A stretch of 64,000 nt of DNA from the NCBI GenBank assembly GCA_963777755.1, contig CAVZSC010000033.1, forward strand, positions 1-64,000, written 5' to 3'. Positions 45,021-56,071 of the stretch are shown here, in pieces. The position numbers and the translations under genes are program-made. How positions within the stretch are numbered: position 1 is the stretch's first letter; each line of letters begins with the position of its first letter. The notes under the pieces are model-generated. The model did not search any database. It was not told the DNA's origin and worked only from the letters and a program-made list of their open reading frames with translations. Origin of the DNA: DATFWC01 sp963777755. GTDB lineage: Bacteria; Pseudomonadota; Alphaproteobacteria; Rhizobiales; Xanthobacteraceae.

Positions 45021-45977
45021 TCACGGCCTGTACAAAATATCGATCAGCCCCTGCTGCACGTCCGTCGGCGACAGCGGCGCCGTGATGTACTTGAACTCCA
45101 GCGCCTGCTTGAGTGTCAGCTCCAACCCCTTCACCTCGGCGAGCTGCAGCAACTCCTTGGGATAGAATTCTTCGCGCGTGCGCTCGGCGAGCGCGCGCGG
45201 CACGTTGGCAAGCGCCGCGTAGGCGTCGAGCGCCGCGGGACCCGCATAGGCCCAGTCGATCGCGCGCTTGAGCGCGCGCACGTAGCGCACGAAGGCGTCG
45301 CGCTTCTCCTTCAGCGCATTGGCGTTGGCGACGTTGACACGGATGGTCTGGTTCTTGATTGCCGCAACGTCGCTGCCGCGCGCGATGATCTGCAGGCGCC
45401 CCTCGGCGAGTTGCTGCAGCACGAATGGCGGCACCGACCAGCCGACGTCGAGCTGGCCGGACATCACCTGGGTGAGCGTCGCGGGCGCGCCGCCCGCCGC
45501 CACCAGCTTTGGCGTCGCCTTCTCCTGGCCGATGAGCTGCAGCACGATCAGGTTGGTCGAGGAGCCGGGCGAGGAGAACGCCACGGTCTTGCCGTTGGTG
45601 TCGCGAATGCTCTTGATGCCGCTCTCCGGCCGCGCGTACCAGAACGCATCGGGCGCGCCGGTCGCCTCGGCGGAAATGATCTTCACCGGCATGCCCTTGG
45701 CGAACGCCGCGATCACGCCGAGCGTGCCGTTGGTCATGGCGATGTCGAGGCTGCCGGCGATCACCGGCGTGAGCGTCGAGGCGCCGCCCTCGGTGTAGAG
45801 GATCTCGATGTCGAGACCTTCCTCCTTGAAGAACCCCTGCGCGCGCGCGAACTCGATGAACGACGAGTTCCAGAAGCCGCGCTGCGCCACCGCGACCTTG
45901 AGCGTCTCGGCGGCCGCGGCGCGATGCGCGGCGGTGATGGCGAGCAGGCTGACGGCGACGGCGATGATCTTGCGCAT
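45021..45977 (-). CDS. NitT/TauT-type ABC substrate-binding protein
   Basis: The 318-residue periplasmic receptor resembles SsuA/TauA-like proteins. A signal peptide covers residues 1-23 (AVAVSLLAITAAHRAAAAET). Mature motifs are FKEEGLDIEILYTEGGASTL, AGSLDIAMTNGTLGVIAAFA, and DTNGKTVAFSSPGSSTNLIV, where relatives bind the anionic group. The C-terminal ELTLKQALEFKYITAPLSPT is family-like. No permease or ATPase is adjacent. It sits upstream of a DUF3500 gene on the same strand. The ligand is probably a small anion or sulfonate-like compound; this is inference. Confidence 0.85.
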   Translation of the reverse strand: MRKIIAVAVSLLAITAAHRAAAAETLKVAVAQRGFWNSSFIEFARAQGFFKEEGLDIEILYTEGGASTLTPVIAGSLDIAMTNGTLGVIAAFAKGMPVKIISAEATGAPDAFWYARPESGIKSIRDTNGKTVAFSSPGSSTNLIVLQLIGQEKATPKLVAAGGAPATLTQVMSGQLDVGWSVPPFVLQQLAEGRLQIIARGSDVAAIKNQTIRVNVANANALKEKRDAFVRYVRALKRAIDWAYAGPAALDAYAALANVPRALAERTREEFYPKELLQLAEVKGLELTLKQALEFKYITAPLSPTDVQQGLIDILYRP

Positions 45978-46358
45978 GGCGTTTCCCCCAGGATTCCCGG
46001 CGGCATCGAGCCGCGCCGGCCGAGCATAGCAATGGCCGGCGGGTTGGCGAAACAGGTTCCCGCCTGGCGGTTCCCGCCTGGCGGTCCCCGCCTGAACCCG
46101 GGAGCACCCCCAAGCGACCAAAGAAGCGAGGCTTCCCGCCGCACGACCATCCACGAGGCCACGCCGATGACGTCCAAGGGCTATGCGATGATCCTCGGCG
46201 CCGCCGCCGCGGCCGGGCGGTGAGCGGATTATCCGAATGATCCGCTGACGCCGGGAGAGTTCCTGCCCTCGGACACCGAGGCTCAGGTTCGCGTCAGCGA
46301 TCAGGTGAGGGGGAACGGCCTCGTGGGGAGGCCGCACCCCCTCACCCCAATTCTTGCC

Positions 46359-46520
46359 GTAGGTTGGGTTAGCAACGGCCGCTGCGCTTAGGCTCGTGAC
46401 CCTGCGCTCGTTCCGTTGCGTAGCCCAACATTTCACGGGCTTCACCCTGTTGGGTTACGCGCGGTCGCCACGTCGCAGATGGACCGAACCGCCCTGGCCG
46501 CGCTAACTAACCCAACCTAC
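46359..46520. repeat. Large imperfect palindrome with GTAGGTTGGGTTAGC ends
   Basis: The left end GTAGGTTGGGTTAGC (46359) is matched in reverse complement at 46502-46520. Inside, TAGCCCAACA and TGTTGGGTTA form another stem. Similar GTAGGTTGGGTTA...CCCAAC elements are widespread intergenic repeats in proteobacteria. The rest of the 548-bp gap 45978-46525 has no supported gene. Confidence 0.7.
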
Positions 46521-46525
46521 TCCAC

Positions 46526-47555
46526 TCACTCCACATGCTTGGCGATCCACGCCAGCACCATGTCGGCGAGCGCGAGGCTGTTGTCGTCGTGCATCAGCAT
46601 GTGCGAGTTGCCCTTGATGCCGATGTCCGGCAGCACCACGATCTCCGCCTTGCCGCCGGCCTTGTTCACCGCCTCGACGAACGCGCGGCACACCTTGAGG
46701 CGCGGCGCCCAGCGCGGCGCGAGGTCGACGTAATCGCCCCACAGCAGAAGGATCGGCATCTTGGTATAGGGCGCGAGGTTGCCGTCGGTGCCCGGGCAGG
46801 TGCCCTCGATCACGACTATGCCGGCAATGCCCTGGGTGCTGAGCGCGGCGGTCTGGAACGCATAGATGCCGGACGCCGAGTGGTGGACGAGCACGGTGCC
46901 GTTGAGGCGGATCGCAAGCTGCGACAGCGCCGGCACGGTCGGATTGGGCGTCGGCAGCGAATTCGATCCAGTCCGGCACCATCTGCTTCCAGAACTCGCC
47001 CTGGGCGGCGAGCGGAAAGCGCAGGCCGGGGAAGACCTGCGGGTATTCCGGGCCGAAGCGGAAGATCGCCCAGGCCGGCTCGTGGCCGGCGGCGAACACA
47101 TTCGGCAGCTGGTCGGTCGGCGTCTTGCCGAGCTTCGCGCTGTTGATCGCCGATACGTTGGCGGCGGAGCGGCCGCGATGCACCTGGTCGATCACGTAGG
47201 TCGGGTGTCCCTTGCGGACCAGATAGTCGTCCCACCCCATGCGGCCGTCCGGCGTCGTCTCCCAGGTCTTGCCGGTGAGACAGCAGCCGTGCACCAGCGT
47301 GAGCGGGCGGCGCTTTCCGACTTCGGCCGGGATCTGATAGCGCACGTACATCTGGTCGACCGTCACGGTGCCCACCGGGGCATAGCGCGGGCTCGTCGAC
47401 AGGGTCTCGGACTTCACCTCGCGGCCGCCAATGAAGAAGCTGCCCTGCTCCTGAATGACGAGCGGTGGAGCCGGCTGCTGCGCCAGCGCGGGGAATGCGA
47501 GCACCGCCGCCGCCGCGAGCACCGCATGGCCTAGCCGTCGCGAATCGTTCCTCAT
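46526..47555 (-). pseudogene. Secreted alpha/beta hydrolase, one frameshift
   Basis: The start MRNDSRRLGHAVLAAAAVLA is a signal peptide. The first frame carries PLTLVHGCCLTGKTWETTPD (oxyanion region) and GWDDYLVRKGHPTYVIDQVH to MVPDWIEF. The second frame carries PTPNPTVPALSQLAIRLNG, VLVHHSASGIYAFQTA (nucleophile elbow with serine in HSASG), MPILLLWGDYVDLAPRW (acid) and IKGNSHMLMHDDNS (histidine). Dropping one base near 46960 (ATCGAATTCG) joins them into a full 340-residue enzyme with a complete triad. It is either recently broken or a sequence error. GGGAGGCGACG precedes the ATG at 47555. Confidence 0.8.
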
Positions 47556-48025
47556 CGTCGCCTCCCTTGCGTTCGTTTTCGTTGCGGCAAACGCTAGCGG
47601 AAATGAGTTGCAGCAACAATTGCGGAATGCGCGCGCGCCACGTAGCCAGCGCCCATCGTCGCTACACACGATCCCTCTTGCAGCTTTTGCGGGCCGCCGC
47701 CCATTCACGAGATCCGAGTGCTCGCGAAGGCGATTTCGCCCGCCTGCGCCGAGGGAGGCAATCGACGCCGCTACATTGTCGCCGATGACCACCGCGCAGC
47801 GCAGCGGATGACACCATAGTCGGACCCTATCGACGGCACAGGCACCCGATCGTCAGCCCAACGAAAAGTTGCGTTTTGCGTTATTATCTACTAAGTTGCC
47901 GGGCCGGGAGACTGCTTCAGGATTTATTCTGTCGCCATTTCGCCGCGGCTGCGCCGGGGACCTCGTCGTCAGCCTGGAGCGCCCGCAGGATGCTGGGCCC
48001 ATCACGCAAGGAGCAGGGGGAAATC

Positions 48026-49858
48026 ATGCGTTTCAAGTCGCGAAAGACCGACGGCTATCAGGTGTTCGCGGTCAGTGGAACGAACACCATCTCGTTCGGC
48101 ATCGACTTCGACGGCGCCGATACGCGCGGCCTCCTCGGGTTTGCCGTGGAGCGCAGCGATCCCGCCGAAAAGCAAAAGTTCTTCGTGTTCGGGTTCAAGG
48201 TGTTTCGCTCGGTCGTGCGAAACCCGGACAAGAAGACGGCGGTCAAGACGTTCGATCATCCGGTCCAGAGCTTCGTCTGGGACGACTTCACCGCCAAGCC
48301 GGATCGCGTCTACGAATACATCTTTCATCCGCTGAAGGGGGCGCCGAAGAATCTCGATCGCAGCGCCAAGCCGATCTCGATCAAGGTGCGCACGGAGCCG
48401 CTGTTCTCGAAGCTCGAACACGACATATTCTTCAACCGCGGCGTCGCCAGCAGCCAGGCCTATGCGCGCGAATTCGACAACAAGAAGCCCGACGAGCTCG
48501 ACAAGACCGATCCGGAGCGAGCGAAGGAGGCCCGGGAGTGGCTGAGCCGCAGCCTCGATGACGCCATCTTGAAATTCATCGCCAATGCCAAGAAGAACGA
48601 TACGCTGTTGTGCTGCTTCTACGAGTTTCGCTATCGCCCCATCGCGGATGCGCTACGGAAGGCTCTCGACGACGGCGTCAACGTGCAGCTTATCGTCGAC
48701 GCCAAGGTCAACGAGACGACCGACAAGAACGGCAAGAAACACGAGAGCTTCCCGCGCGAGGAGAATCTCGAGATGCTCAAGGCGGCCCGCATTCCCAAGA
48801 AGAACGTGGTGTTGCGGGAGGCCAAGCCCAACAACATTGCGCACAACAAGTTCATGGTGCTGCTCAAGGGAAAGGTGAAGGCCCCGGCGGAAGTGTGGAC
48901 CGGCTCCACGAACATTTCCGAGGGAGGAATCCACGGCCAGACCAATGTGGGGCACTGGGTCCGCAACAAGGACGTTGCCACCGCGTTCGCCGCCTACTGG
49001 AATCTGCTCAGCGGCGACCCGGGACCGGACGGCAGCGAGGACAGAGCCACCGCGGCCAGCAAGAACAAGGCGCTCAGGGACGCCGTGGAAGCGCTGCACG
49101 AGACGCCATCGTCATTCGACGAAGTGGAGAAAGGGATCACGCCCGTCTTCAGCCCGCGCGGCGGCTCGACGGTGCTGGACATGTACGCGCACATGGTCGA
49201 CGATGCGAAGAACCTGTCATCCATTACGCTCGCGTTCGGCATCAGCGAGGTCTTCAAGACACTCCTGAGCGACAATGAGACGGACAGCCACATCTCCTTT
49301 TTCCTGCTGGAGAAGGAGGACAAGCCCAACCCGCGCAGCAAGAAGGAGTTCGTTGGGCTCAATGCGGCCAACAACGTGTACAAGGCGTGGGGCTCGTTCC
49401 TGCAGGAGCCGCTCTATCAGTGGGCGAAGGAAACGAATGCCAAGAAGCTGGCGCTCAACCAGCATGTCAGCTACATCCACTCGAAATTCCTGCTGATGGA
49501 TCCTCTGACCAAGGATCCGATCGTGGTCACCGGCTCGGCGAACTTCAGCAAAGCCTCGACCAACGATAACGACGAGAACATGCTGATCATCCGCGGCGAT
49601 CAGCGCGTCGCCGACATCTATTACACCGAGTTCAATCGTCTGTTCTACCACTACTACTTCCGCTCGGTGCAGGAGAAGACCGCGAAGCTCAGCGAGGAGG
49701 AAAAGAAGCGCCGGGACGAGCGGACGCTGTTCCTGGCCGAGGACGACAGCTGGGTGAAGCAATACAAGGCGGCGAAGAGCCTGAAGCGAAAGCGGGTCGA
49801 CATCTTCAAGCGCATGGACGGCTTCGCGCCGGCGTCATCCGTGGCGATCGAGACGTGA
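48026..49858 (+). CDS. Phospholipase D-like protein
   Basis: The 610-residue protein of the PLD superfamily has two catalytic half-sites. The second is canonical: HSKFLLMD (H485, K487, D492) followed by VVTGSANFSK. The first is HNKFMVLLKG (H273, K275) followed by VWTGSTNISEGG, where the usual aspartate of HxKxxxxD is leucine. An N-terminal about 150-residue beta domain precedes them (FRYRPIADALRKALDDGVNV begins the first core half). There is no signal peptide. Possible roles are nuclease or phosphodiesterase, including defence. GGAGCAGGGGGAAATC precedes the ATG at 48026; the frame upstream to 47876 lacks similarity. The 470-bp gap before it has no other gene. Confidence 0.85.
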   Translation: MRFKSRKTDGYQVFAVSGTNTISFGIDFDGADTRGLLGFAVERSDPAEKQKFFVFGFKVFRSVVRNPDKKTAVKTFDHPVQSFVWDDFTAKPDRVYEYIFHPLKGAPKNLDRSAKPISIKVRTEPLFSKLEHDIFFNRGVASSQAYAREFDNKKPDELDKTDPERAKEAREWLSRSLDDAILKFIANAKKNDTLLCCFYEFRYRPIADALRKALDDGVNVQLIVDAKVNETTDKNGKKHESFPREENLEMLKAARIPKKNVVLREAKPNNIAHNKFMVLLKGKVKAPAEVWTGSTNISEGGIHGQTNVGHWVRNKDVATAFAAYWNLLSGDPGPDGSEDRATAASKNKALRDAVEALHETPSSFDEVEKGITPVFSPRGGSTVLDMYAHMVDDAKNLSSITLAFGISEVFKTLLSDNETDSHISFFLLEKEDKPNPRSKKEFVGLNAANNVYKAWGSFLQEPLYQWAKETNAKKLALNQHVSYIHSKFLLMDPLTKDPIVVTGSANFSKASTNDNDENMLIIRGDQRVADIYYTEFNRLFYHYYFRSVQEKTAKLSEEEKKRRDERTLFLAEDDSWVKQYKAAKSLKRKRVDIFKRMDGFAPASSVAIET

Positions 49859-50480
49859 TGATGGTGTCGCGGCGGTTGAGCGGCTTTCGCGCAGGATGAA
49901 AGCATCGGCTCGCGAGGCCGGTCGCGCCGAGAGGCAACGAGCGCCCGACACCGCCAGGCGGCGACGACACCCTGATCGGCGGGTTCGGCAACGACCTGCT
50001 CACCAAGGGCGGCCCGACCGCCAACGTCGACCTGGTGTTCGGCAACCAGGGCAACGACACGATCTTCGTGTTCGGTGGCAACGACACGGCCTTCGGCGGC
50101 CTCGGCAACGACTCGATCGATCACGAAAACGGCGCCGCAATCGGCAGCGCGCTCCTGTTCGGCAACGAGGGCAACGACACGATCGACACGCGAGAAGCGC
50201 GGTAGTCCGCCACGGTGGTCGGCGGCAACAACTCGGCCGATGGCGACGACACGATCATCGACGGCGCCGGCACCGCGCTGATCTTCGGCAACGGCGGCAA
50301 CGATACCATCAGCAGCGACGCGGGCAACGACACCGCGATCGGCGGGTTCGGCAACGACTTCGTCCTCGACGGCAACGGTACTGGCAACAACCTCATATTC
50401 CTGAACGAGGGCAACGACAGTTATGTGGGCGCCGGTCAGGACGGGACCAACCGCTCGTCGATCGGGTTCGACCAGGCCGG

Positions 50481-51500
<1,020 letters not shown>

Positions 51501-51612
51501 GATTTCCTCCCTTTGGCTATTCTTGGCGGGACACACTTTCAGACCGAAGGCACGACATCAATATGGCAGAGCGCGGCCGGGCGTCCGGCGCAGAGCGCAC
51601 GAGGAGACGATC

Positions 51613-53664
51613 ATGAGGGCCTGGCTGACGGCCGCGTCGCTGGCAACGGCTGCGATCTTTGCCATGGCGACGGCCGTGGCCGCGGCCGACGACATCCGGC
51701 ACACGCACTACGACGGCGTCACCAACGATCTGCTCACGGCGGGCTTAGGAAAGACAGGATTGGGTCGCGCGGCGGCGCCGGGCATCGCCGATCCGCTCCG
51801 GCCGACGGCCGAGGAGCTGCGGCGGCTCGCCATCTACAACAACTACCGCGCGCTCATCGACCCGACCCCCGGCGGCGGATACGGCAGCCTGTATGGGCCG
51901 AACGTGACGGCCGACGGCACCGCGACCGACACAGAGGGGCTGATCGGGGGCGATGAATACATCGCGTTCGAGACCGACCAGAACGGCCGCCGCAAGGTCA
52001 CCATGATGGTGCAGGTGCCGGACACGTTCGACCCGCACAACGCCTGTATCGTGGCGGCACCCTCCTCCGGTTCGCGCGGTGTCTATGGCGCGATCGCAAC
52101 CGCCGGCGAGTGGGGACTGAAGCGCGGCTGCGCCGTCGCCTACACCGACAAGGGGACCGGGACCGGGGCGCACGACCTGCAGAGCAATACGGTGAGCCTG
52201 ATCCGTGGCGAGCGCGCCGACGCCGCTGCGGCTGGTGCCGACGCGAACTTCATCACTCCGGTCAGCAACAGCGAACGGGCGGCCTTCAACGCGGCGAGCC
52301 CGAACCGCTTCGCCTTCAAGCACGCACATTCCGAGCTCAACCCGGAACGGGACTGGGGCCGCAACGTGCTGCACTCCATCCGCTTCGCTTTCGTGGCGCT
52401 CAATCGAAAATTCGCCACCCGCGGCGTCGAGATCAGCAAGCGCAATACGATTGTGATCGCCTCAAGCATCTCGAACGGCGGCGGCGCCTCGCTGCGCGCG
52501 GCGGAACAGGACGACGAGCACCTGATCGACGGCGTTGCGGTCGGCGAGCCCAATGTCAATCCGCGCATCGGCCCGGCGTTCTCGATCGTGCAGGCCGGAC
52601 GGCCGCCGCTTGCGACGCACAGCCGTCCGCTGATGGACTACATCACGCTGGTGAACGTGTTCCAGGGATGCGCCAACCTGGCGCCCGCGAATGCGACGGC
52701 GCCGCTCAACCAGGCGGGCAGCCCGAAACGCTGCGCCGATCTCAAAGCCAAGGGCCTGCTGACCGCGATGGCCCTAGACGAGCAGGCGACCGAGGCGCAG
52801 AGGGTCATCAACGACTACGGCATCCTGCCCGAACAGAACATGGTGCAGCCCGGCTACTGGCATTTCTTCGTGCCGCAATCGATCGCGGTGACCTATGCCA
52901 ATGCCTACGGCCGCTTCGGTGTTCGCGACAATCTGTGCGGCTACAGCTTTGCCGCCAATGGCGGGCTCGCCGGCGGCAGGCCGGTGGCGCTCGCCGAGGC
53001 GGCCGCGGCGCAGATCTTCGCGACCAGCACCGGCATTCCGCCGACCGCCGGGATCGCATTGATCAACAACGTGGCACCGGGAGGCCCCGGTGAGGATCGC
53101 GGATCGACGCCCAACCAGAACCTGGACGGCGCGCTCTGCCTGCGTTCGCTCGCGACGGGCAAGGACGCGGCGGCGGGCGGGCGGCTCAGCGGCATGGTTG
53201 CCGGCCAGGCGCGCCGCATCGCCGGCGGCATCGAGGACGTCCTCGCTACCGGCAACCTGCGCGGCATTCCGGCCGTCATCGTCAACGGGCGCAACGACGG
53301 CATTCTGCCGCCCAATTTCACCTCGCGCGCCTACTTCGGGCTCAACAACGCGGTGGAGGGCGCGCGCAGCTCCCTTCGCTACTACGAGGTGAGCAACGCG
53401 CATCACCTCGACACGCTCAATCAGGTGCCCGGATACGACGCGGCCTACGTTCCGTTGCATCGCTATTTCATCCAGGCGATGGACCTGATGTACGACCACC
53501 TGCGGCACGGCCGGCCGCTGCCGCCGAGCCAAGTGGTGCATACGCGTCCGCGCGGCGCCGGGGCGCCGCCGCTGACCGCCGCCAACGTGCCGCCGATCGC
53601 GGAAGCTCCGCCGGCGGCTGCGCTCATCACCTTCGCCGACGGGCAGGTGAACATTCCCGAGTGA
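51613..53664 (+). CDS. 3-hydroxybutyrate oligomer hydrolase (PHB oligomer degradation)
   Basis: The 683-residue exported esterase cleaves soluble 3-hydroxybutyrate oligomers from polyhydroxybutyrate breakdown. It has a signal peptide (MRAWLTAASLATAAIFAMAT, cleavage after AAA), followed by the family start HYDGVTNDLLTAGLGKTGL. The probable serine site is NTIVIASSISNGGGASLRAA. Other family blocks are CIVAAPSSGSRGVYGAIATA, GCAVAYTDKGTGTGAHDL, and IVNGRNDGILPPNFTSRAYF with an aspartate and HHLDTLNQVPGYDAAYVPLH with a histidine. Length fits the family. Start 51613 follows GAGGAGACGATC. It is divergent from the SMP-30-like gene. Confidence 0.9.
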   Translation: MRAWLTAASLATAAIFAMATAVAAADDIRHTHYDGVTNDLLTAGLGKTGLGRAAAPGIADPLRPTAEELRRLAIYNNYRALIDPTPGGGYGSLYGPNVTADGTATDTEGLIGGDEYIAFETDQNGRRKVTMMVQVPDTFDPHNACIVAAPSSGSRGVYGAIATAGEWGLKRGCAVAYTDKGTGTGAHDLQSNTVSLIRGERADAAAAGADANFITPVSNSERAAFNAASPNRFAFKHAHSELNPERDWGRNVLHSIRFAFVALNRKFATRGVEISKRNTIVIASSISNGGGASLRAAEQDDEHLIDGVAVGEPNVNPRIGPAFSIVQAGRPPLATHSRPLMDYITLVNVFQGCANLAPANATAPLNQAGSPKRCADLKAKGLLTAMALDEQATEAQRVINDYGILPEQNMVQPGYWHFFVPQSIAVTYANAYGRFGVRDNLCGYSFAANGGLAGGRPVALAEAAAAQIFATSTGIPPTAGIALINNVAPGGPGEDRGSTPNQNLDGALCLRSLATGKDAAAGGRLSGMVAGQARRIAGGIEDVLATGNLRGIPAVIVNGRNDGILPPNFTSRAYFGLNNAVEGARSSLRYYEVSNAHHLDTLNQVPGYDAAYVPLHRYFIQAMDLMYDHLRHGRPLPPSQVVHTRPRGAGAPPLTAANVPPIAEAPPAAALITFADGQVNIPE

Positions 53665-53689
53665 GTTTTCGTGCAGCCGATGCCGGCTG

Positions 53690-54196
53690 CTACTTCACCC
53701 GCCGATACAGGTTCGCCGCCGAGCCGCGCCCGCCGGCGACGTTCGGGTTGGTGTTGACGAAATCCTCGGCGGTGAGCTTGTCGATGGTGCGGGTCTGCAA
53801 CTCGCCTTCCCAGTTGGGGAAAGTCGAGGAGATGATCTTGTACGTAACGGTCTTCTTCGCCTCGTCGACCGTATAGGTGCCGAACACCGAGAGGCTGCGC
53901 CGCATGATCGCGCCGTACTCCTCGGGCGTGCCGGTCAGGCGGTTGTTGGAGGCGATCTTAGGCACGTCGCTCGCGACGTGGATCTGCGTGAAATGACCGT
54001 CCGGCGTAAACACCAGGATGCCCTTCGGCGTCTCGCCGAACGGAAACGACTTCTTCCCGTCCGGCGCGGTGACTTCGGCGACCACGAACTGCCAGGTGCC
54101 GATCAGCTGGTCGCGCAGGCTCTTCTGCTGCGCGGCCGCCGTGCCGCCCGCGAGCGCAAGCGCGAGCGTGGTCAATGCAACGGCTGCGAGCCTCAT
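53690..54196 (-). CDS. Lipocalin-like domain secreted protein
   Basis: The 168-residue product has a signal peptide (MRLAAVALTTLALALAGGTA). A lipocalin-like beta-barrel domain follows: LIGTWQFVVAEVTAPDGKKS, TPKGILVFTPDGHFTQIHVA, and VNTNPNVAGGRGSAANLYRR at the end. The G-T-W motif on strand one is the usual barrel start. The start at 54196 has GGGGAGGAATGCC upstream. Its role is unknown, perhaps binding a small hydrophobic molecule. It is convergent with the 3-hydroxybutyrate oligomer hydrolase. Confidence 0.85.
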   Translation of the reverse strand: MRLAAVALTTLALALAGGTAAAQQKSLRDQLIGTWQFVVAEVTAPDGKKSFPFGETPKGILVFTPDGHFTQIHVASDVPKIASNNRLTGTPEEYGAIMRRSLSVFGTYTVDEAKKTVTYKIISSTFPNWEGELQTRTIDKLTAEDFVNTNPNVAGGRGSAANLYRRVK

Positions 54197-54238
54197 GGCA
54201 TTCCTCCCCGACATGGCGTTTCGGGGCCATGCTAAAGT

Positions 54239-54303
54239 GGCGAATAGCGAATGGCGAGTGGGCACCGAGCAAGGCCCCCCCTGTTCCCTATTCGCTAGTC
54301 GCC
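54239..54303. repeat. REP-like palindrome, copy 1
   Basis: GGCGAATAGCGAATGGCGAG at 54239 pairs with CCCTATTCGCTAGTCGCC at 54286-54303. The same motif set is found at 62419-62502. It lies in the 335-bp divergent region between the lipocalin-like gene and the Crp-like regulator. The remaining part of that gap has no supported feature. Confidence 0.65.
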
Positions 54304-54531
54304 TCGTCTCGACCTCATCCGCCGGTTCTGCCCACGAATGGGGCAGTCGCGCGCAGGCCGTAAGCAATTTGTTGCGGGCGGGGGTCCGTTCCGATCAGCC
54401 CGTATCGGATGTCCCTGGCACCGATCTTGCTTTGTCATCGAAACCGCGGTCCCCGGCTGCGTGAGGGCACAATGCATCATCCGCCGAGCCCTGGCCGGCG
54501 CGTCATATCGGGCGAGCCCAGAGGCTTCCCG

Positions 54532-55275
54532 ATGTCGAGCCACACGGGCGCCGACAAGGCGACGCCGGCGGCCGTGCTGCTGGCCGACAAGAGTACGGCG
54601 CTCGGGCGCCAGCCCAACCTGTTCGAGCGGCTCGACGAACGCGACCGACAGCTGCTGCTCGCGCGCGGGCGGCGCCAGGTGGTCTATCGCGGCAAGCCGC
54701 TGATGAGCCAGGGCGAGGCGCATCACGGCATCTGCCTGATCGAGAGCGGCGTCGTACGCTCGTTCTACGTCGCGCCGACCGGGCGCGTCATCACGCTCGC
54801 CTATTGGCACCCGGGCAATTTCGTCGGCGGGCCGCAGATCTACGGGGGCGGCGAGCACCTGTGGTCGGCGGTCGCAGTGAAGACGAGCGTGGTCCTGGCA
54901 CTGTCCGGCCGCGACGTGCGGGAGCTGATGGAGTGCTCGCGCGGCTTCTCGATGGGCATCGTCGACTGCCTCATCTTCAAGGCCAAGTGCTACGCCGTGC
55001 TGGCGCAGATGCTGGGAACGCGCTCGGCCTCCGAGCGCCTGGCGCAGCTCCTGGTGAACCTGTGCGAGCTGTACGGCGCGCAGACCGGCGCGGGAATCGA
55101 GATCGAGGCGGCGTTCAGCCACCGCGACCTCGCCAACATGATCGGCGCGACGCGCCAATGGGTCACGGCTTCGCTCAACCGTTTGCGCGCGCGCGGGGTG
55201 GTCGATGTCCGCCCGGGCCGGCTCGTGGTCAAACGCGCCGACCTGCTGACGACCGGCGCGCTGGACAAGGACTAG
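54532..55275 (+). CDS. Crp/Fnr family transcriptional regulator
   Basis: The 247-residue regulator has an N-terminal cyclic-nucleotide-type sensor domain (RRQVVYRGKPLMSQGEAHHG, ESGVVRSFYVAPTGRVITLA). A dimer helix follows (about 140-165) and a winged-helix DNA-binding domain with FSHRDLANMIGATRQWVTAS, NRLRARGVVDVRPG. The Fnr iron-sulfur cysteine set is absent, so it may sense another signal. The start is uncertain: ATG 54532 was chosen, with an alternative at 54472 (GAGGG before it). It is convergent with the ABC permease gene; only 4 bp separate their stops. It may control that locus. Confidence 0.88.
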   Translation: MSSHTGADKATPAAVLLADKSTALGRQPNLFERLDERDRQLLLARGRRQVVYRGKPLMSQGEAHHGICLIESGVVRSFYVAPTGRVITLAYWHPGNFVGGPQIYGGGEHLWSAVAVKTSVVLALSGRDVRELMECSRGFSMGIVDCLIFKAKCYAVLAQMLGTRSASERLAQLLVNLCELYGAQTGAGIEIEAAFSHRDLANMIGATRQWVTASLNRLRARGVVDVRPGRLVVKRADLLTTGALDKD

Positions 55276-55279
55276 CCCG

Positions 55280-56071
55280 CTAGCGCCGCCCTTCCCAGTG
55301 CACCACCTTGCGCGTCAGCAGCGCGAGGCCGCGGTCGCTCAGGAGGCCGATCAACCCGATCAGGATGATGCCGGCGAACACGTAGGTGGTGCGGAAGAAG
55401 TTGCTGGCGTCGAGCACGACGAACCCGAGGCCGCGGTCGCCGCCGAGCAGCTCGGAGGCGACCAGGATCGACAGCGCCGTCCCCATGGAGACGCGCAGGC
55501 CGGTCATGATCTGCGGCAGCGCCGCCGGCAGCACCACGAAGCGGAACAGCTGCGCGCGCCCGGCGCCGAGCGAGAGCGCGGCGCGCGTCAGGTCGGGCGG
55601 GCAGCTGCGCGTGCCGGCCTGCGCGTTGACCATCATGATCAGGAACACCGAGGTGAAGATCAGCAGGATCTTCGACAGCTCGCCGATGCCGAACCACAGG
55701 ATGAACAGCGGAATGAGGCCGAGCGGCGGAATCGGCCGCAGCATCTCGGCGGGGACCACGAAGGCGGCGTCGACCCGCGGCGCACGGCCGCGCAGGATGC
55801 CGACGACGATGCCGAGAACGGAGCCAGCGACGAAAGCGGTGAGCACGCGGAACAGGCTCGCCCCCACGTGCGCCCAGATGGAAACCCCCGAATAGCCCGC
55901 GACCCCGATGTCGACGATGCTCGCGAGCACCGCCTGCGGCGAGGGCAGCAGGATGCTGCGCACCCAGCCTTCCTGCGTCGCGAGGTACCACAGCCCGAGC
56001 AGGGCCAGCGGCGACGCAACAGCGAGCGCGAGATACTGCCGGCGCGCCATTGTCGAGTCGCGCGATTTCAT
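55280..56071 (-). CDS. ABC transporter permease (NitT/TauT/SsuC-type)
   Basis: The 263-residue inner-membrane permease has about six hydrophobic segments and starts MKSRDSTMARRQYLALAVAS. The EAA loop is FRFVVLPAALPQIMTGLRVS (about 180-200), which contacts the ATPase. It forms the transport channel with the ATPase encoded directly upstream; the two genes overlap by 4 bp (ATGA), so they are coupled. A frame that runs further upstream reads through the ATPase gene and is an artefact. The associated receptor is probably the gene at 57118. The substrate is likely a small organic anion or sulfonate-like compound. Confidence 0.9.
   Translation of the reverse strand: MKSRDSTMARRQYLALAVASPLALLGLWYLATQEGWVRSILLPSPQAVLASIVDIGVAGYSGVSIWAHVGASLFRVLTAFVAGSVLGIVVGILRGRAPRVDAAFVVPAEMLRPIPPLGLIPLFILWFGIGELSKILLIFTSVFLIMMVNAQAGTRSCPPDLTRAALSLGAGRAQLFRFVVLPAALPQIMTGLRVSMGTALSILVASELLGGDRGLGFVVLDASNFFRTTYVFAGIILIGLIGLLSDRGLALLTRKVVHWEGRR

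Noticed and set aside
43902..46223. Plus-strand open frame of 773 codons across the DUF3500 and receptor genes
   Set aside because: It is antisense to two well-supported genes, has low-complexity R/G/E/H-rich composition, and no recognisable domain.
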